Shown here: in pieces, positions 54,902-64,000 of the stretch
Layout of the letters: every line of letters begins with the position of its first letter
How positions within the stretch are numbered: the stretch's first letter is position 1
DNA from: Methylobacterium sp. Leaf104
Lineage (GTDB): Bacteria; Pseudomonadota; Alphaproteobacteria; Rhizobiales; Beijerinckiaceae
Direction of reading: 5' to 3'
Assembly: GCF_001422885.1 (NCBI RefSeq)
Contig: NZ_LMMZ01000001.1
Location: 372,753 to 436,752, forward strand
DNA: 64,000 nt
Program-made: the position numbers and the translations under genes
Notes under the pieces: generated by a model
Told to the model about the DNA's origin: nothing
Databases searched by the model: none
Seen by the model: the letters and a program-made list of their open reading frames with translations, nothing else

Positions 54902-55546
54902 ATGTCGGCCGGTTCTCCCCTGATCCCACCGGGTGCCGCCGGTCCGGGCGGCATCGATCGCCTCGACGCGATGAGCATGGTGCTGGCCCGCAACTGGTGG
55001 TTGATGGCCCTGCGCGGCGCGGTCGCGATCCTGTTCGGGGTGATCGCCTTCGTGGCGCCGGGGGCCTTCGTGCTGTCGCTGGTGCTGTTCTTCGCCGCCT
55101 ACATGCTGGTCGACGGCATCGTCGGGATCGTCGCCTCGGTGCGGGCGGCGCAGCGCCACGAGCGCTGGGGCTTCCTCCTCCTCGAAGGCCTCCTCGACAT
55201 CGTCGTCGGCGTCGCGGCGGTGCTCGTGCCGGCGGCGGCCGTCTGGGCCTTCGTCTACCTCGTGGCGTTCTGGGCCCTCGTCACCGGCGGCCTGATGGTC
55301 GCGGCGGGCTTCCGCCTGCATGCCCATTACGGGCGCTGGTGGCTGGTGCTCGGCGGCGGCGTCTCGATCCTGCTGGGAATCGCGCTGCTGATCGATCCCG
55401 GGATGTCGGCGCTGGTCCTGGCCTGGTGGGTCGGCAGCTACACGATGGTCTTCGGGCTCCTGCTGGTGATCCTGGCCTTCCGCCTGCGCGGCCGCCACGC
55501 GGAAGCGGGCCGGCCCGGTCCCCTGGGGCGTCCCGGAACGGCGTAG
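54902..55546 (+). CDS. HdeD-family membrane protein
   Basis: 214 residues with about six membrane helices and the HdeD repeat wording (NWWLMALRGAVAILFGVIAF, GWGFLLLEG-like GFLLLEGLLDIVVGV, RWWLVLGGGVSILLGI). HdeD proteins are induced by acid and other stress in enteric bacteria; biochemical role unknown. A very good AGGAGGTG ribosome site precedes the ATG, and an EcfG promoter lies upstream, consistent with stress induction. Confidence 0.9.
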   Translation: MSAGSPLIPPGAAGPGGIDRLDAMSMVLARNWWLMALRGAVAILFGVIAFVAPGAFVLSLVLFFAAYMLVDGIVGIVASVRAAQRHERWGFLLLEGLLDIVVGVAAVLVPAAAVWAFVYLVAFWALVTGGLMVAAGFRLHAHYGRWWLVLGGGVSILLGIALLIDPGMSALVLAWWVGSYTMVFGLLLVILAFRLRGRHAEAGRPGPLGRPGTA

Positions 55547-55633
55547 CTTTGCCCGCGGGAGATGGTCTAGAACCGATCGGACACCGCGCGGCGCTCGCCT
55601 GCTGAGCGCCGCCCCCCGTGACCATGGCCCGCG

Positions 55634-58168
55634 ATGACCTCCCCCGACCCGGACCGCCCGCGCCCCGAGCGGGTCGACCCGCCCCAGCCGGCCCCCGAGC
55701 CACGGCCCGCCGGCGGGCCGGATACCGAGGACACGCGCGCCGCGGCGCGGGAAGCCGCGGCGGCGGCCCGGATCCTCGGGCGCCAGCTCGGCGTGCTCGC
55801 CCTGGGGGCGGCGCGGGGGGCCGGGCGCCGGGCCGCCGGCGCGGCGCGGGCGGCGGGACCCGCCTGGCAGGGCTGGGCCGCCCGCATCCGCCCACGCGCG
55901 CCGACCGACGCGCCCGCGCCCGCGCCGTCCGCGGAGGGGCCGATGCCCGCCGGCGGGATCACGGGCGGGGCCGCACCGCGTGCCACCGGCCTGCCGGCGC
56001 GCCTGCGCCGCCATCCCTGGCTGGCCGCCGCCCTGGCGGCCGTCCTGCTGCCGACGCTGTTCCTGGCCGGGCTCGTCCTCTACAGCTTCGCCACCCTGCC
56101 GCCCCTGGGCGGCGTGGCGCCGGAGGCGGGCCAGCGGGCGCTGACCGTCGAGGCCGATGACGGCCGGGTCTTCGCGACCCGCGGGGCGTTCCAGGGCCAG
56201 AAGCTGACGGCGGCGGAGATGCCGCCCCATCTGGGACAGGCCATCATCGCCATCGAGGACCGGCGCTTCCGGTCGCACTGGGGCATCGACCCGCGCGGCC
56301 TCCTGCGCGCCGTCTACCGCAACGCCGTCGGCGGGGGCGTGCGCGAGGGCGGCTCCACCATCACCCAGCAATATGCCCGGCTGATCTCCCTGAACCAGGA
56401 GAAGTCCCTGCGCCGCAAGATCCAGGAGGCGTTCCTGGCCCTGCGCGTCGAGGCGACGATGTCGAAGGACGAGATCCTGCTCGGCTACCTCAACACCGCC
56501 TATTTCGGGGCCGGGGCCTACGGCGTCGACGCCGCCGCACGGCGCTATTTCGGGAAGGGCGCGAAGGCCCTGACCCTGCCCGAGGCCGCGATGCTGGCCG
56601 GCCTCGTGCGCGCGCCCTCGCAGCTCGCCCCGACCCGGAACTTCGGCGGCGCCAAGGAACGGGCCGACGTGGTGCTGCAGGCCATGGTCGAGACCGGCGC
56701 CATCACCGCGGCCGAGGCCGACAAGGCCCGCGCCCAGACCATCACGCTGCGCACGCCCCCCGAGACCCCGCCGGGCACCAACTACTTCCTCGACATGGTC
56801 TCGGCGGAATCGAAGAAGCTCGCCGACGCGCCGGGCGACGTCACCGTGCGCACCACCCTCAACCTCGACCTGCAGAGCCTCGCCGAGGGGGTCGTCGCCC
56901 GCCGCCTCGATGCCGAAGGGGCCAAGAAGAAGGCCGGGCAGGGCGCCATGGTGGTGCTCAACAAGGAGGGTGCGATCCTCGCCATGGTGGGCGGGCGCGA
57001 CTACGAGGACAGCCAGTTCAACCGCGCCACCCAGGCCAAGCGCCAGCCCGGCTCGCTGTTCAAGCTCTTCGTCTACCTGACGGCCTACGAGAACGGCTTC
57101 AACCCCGACACGGTGCTGGTCGACCGGCCGATCCAGATCGGCGACTGGGAGCCGCAGAATTCCACCGGCCGGTTCAAGGGCGCGGTGCCCCTGCGCAGCG
57201 CCTTCGCGCAGTCGATCAACACCGTGGCGGCCCAGCTCGCCGACGAGGTCGGCATCCCGGCCGTGATCGCCACCGCCCACCGGATGGGCGTGACCTCGGA
57301 CCTGCCCAACGTGCCGAGCCTGGCCCTGGGCTCGGCCGAGGTGACGCTCCTGGAGATGACCCGCGCCTATGCGGGGGTGCTGGCCGGGGCCGCCCCGGTG
57401 GACGCGCACAGCGTCCACGCCATCCGGGGCGCCCAGCCGCAGCCGCTCTACCTCCGCGCCGAGACGAAGGGCGGCACCGCGATTCCCACCGAGGCCCGCG
57501 CGATGATGCTCGATTCCCTCCAGGCCGTGGTGGATGGCGGCACCGGCAAGGGTGCGCGGGTCGCCGGCCTGCCGGTGGGCGGCAAGACCGGGACGACCCA
57601 GGATTATCGCGATGCCTGGTTCATCGGCATGACCCCGGACCTCGTCGTCGGCGTCTGGGTCGGCAACGACGACAATGCCTCCATGAACCGGGTCGGCGGC
57701 GGCGACCTTCCGGCGAGCATCTTCCACGACTTCGTCCAGCGGGCGACGGCGCAGCTGGCCAAGGGCCGCAAGCGCCCCTCCGCCGCCAGGGCCGAGCCGG
57801 CGCCCGCCCGCGAGGTCGCCACCAACGCCGCGGCCCCCGGCCTGCGCGGCGTGCCGGAGGTGGTCGATACCGGCACCCTGGCCTTCCGGGGCCGCACCGT
57901 CCGCCTCCTCGGGGTGGAGGGGGAGGGCGGGGCGCTGGCCCGGCAGCTCGCCCGCTACCTGCGCCGCCGCGAGGTGACCTGCGCGCCGCCGGCCGGGGCC
58001 GATGCCGCCGCCGAGCAACTCCGCTGCCAGATCGACGGCGACGACCTCGCCTCCCTGATCCTCACGGCCGGCGGCGCCCGCGCCGCGGAGGACGCGCCGG
58101 CCGACCTCCTCGCCGCCGAGGAGCAGGCCCGCTCCGAGCGCGCCGGCATCTGGGGCCGGCGGCGGTAG
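55634..58168 (+). CDS. Class A penicillin-binding protein (PBP1A type) with C-terminal SNase-like domain
   Basis: 844 residues. A Pro/Ala-rich cytoplasmic tail of about 125 residues precedes one membrane helix (WLAAALAAVLLPTLFLAGLV). The GT51 transglycosylase has catalytic Glu208 in IAIEDRRFRSHWGID and GGSTITQQ. The transpeptidase has Ser474 in GSLFK (S-x2-K), QSINT (SxN) and KTGTT. Residues about 737-844 add a domain that reads like a secreted staphylococcal-nuclease fold: VVDTGTLAFRGRTVRLLGV, RREVTC, RCQIDGDDLASLIL and a final EEQARSERAGIW helix, but with catalytic Asp/Glu/Arg positions changed. It builds peptidoglycan; the extra domain is probably a binding module. Confidence 0.92.
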   Translation: MTSPDPDRPRPERVDPPQPAPEPRPAGGPDTEDTRAAAREAAAAARILGRQLGVLALGAARGAGRRAAGAARAAGPAWQGWAARIRPRAPTDAPAPAPSAEGPMPAGGITGGAAPRATGLPARLRRHPWLAAALAAVLLPTLFLAGLVLYSFATLPPLGGVAPEAGQRALTVEADDGRVFATRGAFQGQKLTAAEMPPHLGQAIIAIEDRRFRSHWGIDPRGLLRAVYRNAVGGGVREGGSTITQQYARLISLNQEKSLRRKIQEAFLALRVEATMSKDEILLGYLNTAYFGAGAYGVDAAARRYFGKGAKALTLPEAAMLAGLVRAPSQLAPTRNFGGAKERADVVLQAMVETGAITAAEADKARAQTITLRTPPETPPGTNYFLDMVSAESKKLADAPGDVTVRTTLNLDLQSLAEGVVARRLDAEGAKKKAGQGAMVVLNKEGAILAMVGGRDYEDSQFNRATQAKRQPGSLFKLFVYLTAYENGFNPDTVLVDRPIQIGDWEPQNSTGRFKGAVPLRSAFAQSINTVAAQLADEVGIPAVIATAHRMGVTSDLPNVPSLALGSAEVTLLEMTRAYAGVLAGAAPVDAHSVHAIRGAQPQPLYLRAETKGGTAIPTEARAMMLDSLQAVVDGGTGKGARVAGLPVGGKTGTTQDYRDAWFIGMTPDLVVGVWVGNDDNASMNRVGGGDLPASIFHDFVQRATAQLAKGRKRPSAARAEPAPAREVATNAAAPGLRGVPEVVDTGTLAFRGRTVRLLGVEGEGGALARQLARYLRRREVTCAPPAGADAAAEQLRCQIDGDDLASLILTAGGARAAEDAPADLLAAEEQARSERAGIWGRRR

Positions 58169-58260
58169 GGGGAGGCTGTGCGCCAGCGGGCCTGAGTTTC
58201 GGTCCCGTGGTTGCACCGCGCCGTCGATGGCCTATCTCGAGGCTCACTCGCGAACGGATG

Positions 58261-59373
58261 TGGGTCGCATCTCGCAGGCGGTTCCGTGCGGATCTGCGGG
58301 GGGCGGACGTTTTGATCAGGGAAGACAGGTCGATTCCAGAGGCTGCCGTCCCGATCGTGCCGCACCGGACGGTTCTGATGAAGGACGTTCCAAACGCCTT
58401 CGGGACCTACCACGACCTCGTCCGGGCAAGCGGCTCGACCACCTACCGGCTGGGCGACACGTTCCAATCCGCGGTGACGGCCTACAGCTTTCCCCGCTGC
58501 ACGCTGTTCGACCGTCAGCTGATCGGGGTCGAGCACCGACGCGACCCCGCGCAGATCCGGCGCGACGGTTTCGAGCACTTCCACCTGCAGGTTCTACGGT
58601 CGGGCCGCATGGCCGGCGGCCCCTTGGCCGAGGAGCGCAAGCTCGCGCCGGGGGACGCCATCCTGTTCGATGCGACACTGCCGCAACGGACCTTGGTGGA
58701 GGATGCCGATTACGTCACCGTGACCCTGCCGCGTGAACTCCTCGATGCCGTGCTCCCCGACGCCCGACGCCTGCACGGGCGGATCCTGCCGCGGGATTCC
58801 GGCCCCCTGGGGGCGGCCGTCCTGTCCCTGGCGCGCCAGGCGTCCGGCCTCGGGGTCGATCCGAGCGCCGAGAGCGCGCTGATGATCGCGGATCTGCTGG
58901 CAGGATTGGTCGGAACCACCGGGCTGACCGGCCAGGGGCGCGTCGACGAAGGTGAGATGGACCGATCCCGGCGGCTCCGGGCGGAACTGTTCATCGACGC
59001 CAACCTGGGCCGCCAGGACCTCGACGTGGAGGCCGTGGCGCGCGGCATCGGCCTGTCGCGGAGTGCCTTGTATCGGACGTTCCAGAGGTCCGGAGGGATC
59101 GAGCGCGAGATCATTCGGCGCCGCGTCGCCCGGCTGAGGTCGGCGCTCCTGACGCCGTATGAGGGACGCCCGATGAAGGCCCTGGCTTTCGATTTCGGCT
59201 TTGCGAGCATGAGTCACTGCTCGCGCGTCTTCAAGGATTTCTACGGTGTCGCGCCGAACCGGCTTCGGGGCGAACTTCGCGGAGCGGCCGGCACGAACGC
59301 GCAGGATCTGAGGGTCGATCGCATGGACGCCTGGTACCGGGACCTGAACCTGTCGTCGCGCGCTTCGGCCTAG
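58261..59373 (+). CDS. AraC-family transcriptional regulator
   Basis: About 370 residues. The N-terminal part (FEHFHLQVLRSGRMAGG, LAPGDAILFD) is a cupin-like AraC-binding-2 domain; the C-terminus holds the double HTH (LDVEAVARGIGLSRSALYRT and ALAFDFGFASMSHCSRVFKDFYG). The start is unresolved: the frame opens at GTG 58207, an ATG lies at 58261, and TTG 58312 has a GGGGGG site upstream and starts closer to where the sequence looks like protein. No target is evident; the copper genes downstream have their own regulator. Confidence 0.85.
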   Translation, partial: WVASRRRFRADLRGADVLIREDRSIPEAAVPIVPHRTVLMKDVPNAFGTYHDLVRASGSTTYRLGDTFQSAVTAYSFPRCTLFDRQLIGVEHRRDPAQIRRDGFEHFHLQVLRSGRMAGGPLAEERKLAPGDAILFDATLPQRTLVEDADYVTVTLPRELLDAVLPDARRLHGRILPRDSGPLGAAVLSLARQASGLGVDPSAESALMIADLLAGLVGTTGLTGQGRVDEGEMDRSRRLRAELFIDANLGRQDLDVEAVARGIGLSRSALYRTFQRSGGIEREIIRRRVARLRSALLTPYEGRPMKALAFDFGFASMSHCSRVFKDFYGVAPNRLRGELRGAAGTNAQDLRVDRMDAWYRDLNLSSRASA

Positions 59374-59467
59374 CGGCCGTTCGTCTCGCCGCGGTGGCGC
59401 GAGGCCCGGGACCGGCCCGGAATGCCTCCGCCGACCCCCTTGACCTTCCCACCATGGGAAGCCCCAC

Positions 59468-61962
<2,495 letters not shown>

Positions 61963-61966
<4 letters not shown>

Positions 61967-62466
61967 GCGCGGGCGCCGTCACCATCGGCGAGGCCGCCCG
62001 CGCCACCGGCGTCTCGGCCAAGATGATCCGCTACTACGAGGAGACCGGCCTGCTGGCGCCGGCCGGGCGCACCGCGGGCGGCTATCGCCTCTACACCGCG
62101 GCCGACCTGCACGCCCTGCGCTTCGTGCGCCGGGCCCGCGACCTCGGCTTCACCCTGGAGGACATCCGCGCCCTGCTCGCCCTCTGGCACGACCGCGCGC
62201 GGGCGAGCGCCCAGGTGCGGCGTCTCGCCCTCGACCACGTGGCGGACCTGCGCCGCCGGATCGACGCGCTGGAGGGCATGGCGCGCATTCTGGAGGATCT
62301 CGCCGCCCATTGCGGCGGCGATGCCCGGCCCGACTGCCCGATCCTCGACGATCTCGCCGCCGGTCGACCGGACGCGCCATCCGGTCCCCAGGACGCGTCC
62401 GCCGCGACACCGCGGCAGGGGGAGCACGATCCCGAAGCGTCGCCTTCGCCGCGCGGCGAGCGTTGA
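61963..62466 (+). CDS. cueR: CueR-type copper-responsive MerR regulator
   Basis: 167 residues. The MerR winged helix is [20 protein letters not shown], with the dimerisation helix after it. The copper-binding loop [16 protein letters not shown] has the two cysteines spaced as in CueR (Cys-x7-Cys). A 40-residue polar tail extends past the usual end. It senses Cu(I) and activates copA promoters by DNA distortion. GTG start at 61963 overlaps the copA stop by four bases, unlike the divergent arrangement common in enterics. Confidence 0.92.
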
Positions 62467-62557
62467 CCGCGTCCCTGGCCTCTTGTTTGCTGCGCGAGCG
62501 GCGTCGCAACCCCGGCGCGTCCCCTTGAGAGCCGTCGCCTCTCGAAAGTCGCTGTCC

Positions 62558-63730
62558 ATGCCCGTCCTCGACCGGATCGCCGCCTTCGCGGACGAGATCG
62601 CCGCCTGGCGCCACGATCTCCACGCGCACCCGGAACTGCAATACGACGTCCACCGCACCGCCGGCTTCGTCGCCGACAAGCTGCGGGCCTTCGGCTGCGA
62701 CACGGTCGCCACCGGCATCGGCCGCACCGGCGTCGTCGGCGTGATCCGGGGCTGCGCCCACGGCTCGAACCGGGCCATCGGCCTGCGGGCCGACATGGAC
62801 GCCCTGCCGATCCACGAGGCGCGCGACCTGCCCTACCGCTCGACGGTGCCGGGGAAGATGCATGCCTGCGGGCATGACGGGCACACCGCGATGCTGCTGG
62901 GGGCCGCGAAGTATCTCGCCGAGACCCGCGACTTCGACGGCACGGCGGTGCTGATCTTCCAGCCGGCCGAGGAGGGCGGCGGCGGCGGCGAGGCCATGGT
63001 CCGGGACGGGCTGATGGAGCGCTTCGGCGTCGAGACCGTCTACGGCATGCACAACATCCCGGGCCAGGCCCTGGGGACCTTCGCCATCCGGCCGGGCCCG
63101 ATCATGGCCTCCACCGACCGCTTCACCATCACCATCGCGGGCCGGGGCGGGCACGCCGCCCAGCCGCACAACGCCGTCGACAGCGTGCTGGTGGCGAGCC
63201 ACGTGATCACGGCGCTGCAATCGGTGGTGTCGCGCGCCGTCGATCCCCTGGAGAGCGCGGTGGTCTCGGTCTGCGCCCTGGAGGCGGGGGAGGCCTTCAA
63301 CGTGCTGCCGCAATGCGTGGTCCTGCGGGGCACCATGCGGGCGCTCTCGAAGCCGATGCGCAGCCTGATCCAGGACCGGATCACCGCGATCGTCACCCAT
63401 GTCCCGCGGGGCTTCGGCGCCGCGGGCACCATCGACTTCAACAGCGGCTACCCCGTCACCGAGAACCATCCGGCGGAGACGGACTTCATCGCCGGCGTGG
63501 CGGCGGAACTCGTCGGCGAGGCCGGCATCGACCGGGCCGTGGCGCCCCTGATGGCGGCCGAGGATTTCTCCTACATGCTCGCCCACCGCCCCGGCGCCTA
63601 CATCTTCCTCGGCAACGGCGACAGCGCCGGCCTGCACCACCCCGACTACGACTTCAACGACGCCGCCGCGCCCTACGGGGCCTCCCTCTGGGCGCGGGTG
63701 ATCGAGACCGGTCTGCCGATCCGCGACTAG
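62558..63730 (+). CDS. M20-family amidohydrolase (hippurate hydrolase-like)
   Basis: 390 residues. Metal-binding and catalytic segments: WRHDLHAHPELQYDVHRTAG, GLRADMDALPIHE, MHACGHDGHTAMLLGA (Cys-Gly-His), FQPAEEGGGGGEAMV (catalytic Glu pair), YGMHNIPG and the C-terminal LHHPDYDFND His. Such enzymes release acyl groups from N-acyl amino acids, including hippurate or N-acetyl amino acids, in the cytoplasm. The ATG at 62558 is the normal start; substrate is not decided by sequence. Confidence 0.92.
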   Translation: MPVLDRIAAFADEIAAWRHDLHAHPELQYDVHRTAGFVADKLRAFGCDTVATGIGRTGVVGVIRGCAHGSNRAIGLRADMDALPIHEARDLPYRSTVPGKMHACGHDGHTAMLLGAAKYLAETRDFDGTAVLIFQPAEEGGGGGEAMVRDGLMERFGVETVYGMHNIPGQALGTFAIRPGPIMASTDRFTITIAGRGGHAAQPHNAVDSVLVASHVITALQSVVSRAVDPLESAVVSVCALEAGEAFNVLPQCVVLRGTMRALSKPMRSLIQDRITAIVTHVPRGFGAAGTIDFNSGYPVTENHPAETDFIAGVAAELVGEAGIDRAVAPLMAAEDFSYMLAHRPGAYIFLGNGDSAGLHHPDYDFNDAAAPYGASLWARVIETGLPIRD

Positions 63731-63756
63731 GCCTGCCCGCGGCTCACGGGCAGGCC
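63730..63756. terminator. GC-rich hairpin shared by convergent genes
   Basis: GGCCTGCCCG (63730-63739) and CGGGCAGGCC (63747-63756) form a perfect 10-bp stem with a 7-base loop. It begins at the last base of the M20 stop and covers the stop of the facing gene. No U-run follows, but position and strength suggest a bidirectional terminator. Confidence 0.55.
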
Positions 63757-64000
63757 GCGCCGCCGGGCAGGATCACCGCTGCGCCGGTCACCGAGCGGAC
63801 CGGCCAGGTCGTGGTCTGGGACAGGGTCAGGTTGGTCAGGGCCGGGAACAGGTTGAAGACCGGCACGTAGCGCACGGTCATCTCCGCCATCATGTAGCGC
63901 GCGTTGACCGCGGCCTCCGAGGGCGGCGGGTCGCCGAGGATCGAATTGACCGCGCGCCTCGTCGCCTTGTCGGCGGTGCTGGAGCAGACCCGCGCCTGGT
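63744..64000 (-). CDS. Partial protein, C-terminal 84 residues, possibly TadE/TadG-like
   Basis: The frame enters from beyond base 64000 and ends PGGAACP before TGA at 63746-63744. The readable part includes ARYMMAEMTVRYVPVFNLFP and LTLSQTTTWPVR, which looks like the beta-rich C-terminal end of TadE/TadG-type pseudopilin proteins of Flp pili. The N-terminal helix that would confirm this lies outside the window, so the family call is tentative. Confidence 0.5.
   Translation of the reverse strand, partial: QARVCSSTADKATRRAVNSILGDPPPSEAAVNARYMMAEMTVRYVPVFNLFPALTNLTLSQTTTWPVRSVTGAAVILPGGAACP

Overview
The window is very GC-rich chromosomal DNA from an alphaproteobacterium, most likely a Methylobacterium/Methylorubrum-type member of the Hyphomicrobiales. 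Pointers to this are a CpdR response regulator beside an N-formylglutamate amidohydrolase, the run grxC / nitrilase / DUF1178, a B12-dependent methylmalonyl-CoA mutase, an MHYT-GGDEF-EAL protein, a CtrA-type TTAA-N7-TTAA box and GGAAC-N-GTT promoters of the EcfG general stress type. The species is inferred, not proven. I see no rRNA, prophage, transposase, integrase or CRISPR array. One tRNA gene (Leu-CAA) is present.

Layout. 1-10.7 kb is an accessory-looking redox/detoxification block: a fasciclin protein cut by the window edge, a TehA/SLAC1-type transporter, an SDR, two LysR regulators, an AhpD-like protein without its cysteines, DUF1348, a PNPOx-flavin reductase-ferredoxin fusion, GST, a YcaC-type isochorismatase and a pirin. 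It ends abruptly in a comM gene that has lost its N-terminal third. 11.7-24.3 kb is core-like: YgjV, methylmalonyl-CoA mutase, N-formylglutamate amidohydrolase, CpdR, glutaredoxin-nitrilase-DUF1178, DsbB, a YqaA/DedA protein, tRNA-Leu, a GATase, a ceramide-type glycosyltransferase, an FAD oxidoreductase and a histone-deacetylase-like hydrolase. 24.3-38.5 kb holds a hybrid sensor kinase, a TetR-controlled RND pump with two adaptors (TriABC-like layout), TrmO, an MHYT diguanylate cyclase/phosphodiesterase and AMP nucleosidase.

38.5-50.4 kb is the most interesting part: eleven minus-strand genes in one tightly packed run with many stop/start overlaps. From the promoter end they are inositol-3-phosphate synthase, an HD-like protein, a SAM methyltransferase, a Gfo/Idh oxidoreductase, a YcaO protein, an IolE/IolI-like TIM-barrel protein, a GT4 glycosyltransferase, a PIG-L deacetylase, a uracil-DNA-glycosylase-fold protein, an LPG-synthase-like membrane protein and a PhoR-like kinase. 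Ino1, GT4 and PIG-L are the three enzyme types that begin mycothiol synthesis. Combined here with YcaO, a dehydrogenase, an isomerase and a methyltransferase, they suggest an undescribed inositol-glycoside or modified-amide small molecule, possibly stress-induced. The product is unknown and this reading is inference.

50.4-64 kb: a lytic transglycosylase downstream of CtrA-like boxes, an EmrAB drug pump, an HdeD membrane protein with a good EcfG promoter match, a class A PBP with a degenerate nuclease-like (SNase) C-terminal domain, an AraC regulator, a copper ATPase overlapping its CueR-type regulator, an M20 amidohydrolase and the end of a possible TadE/TadG-like protein.
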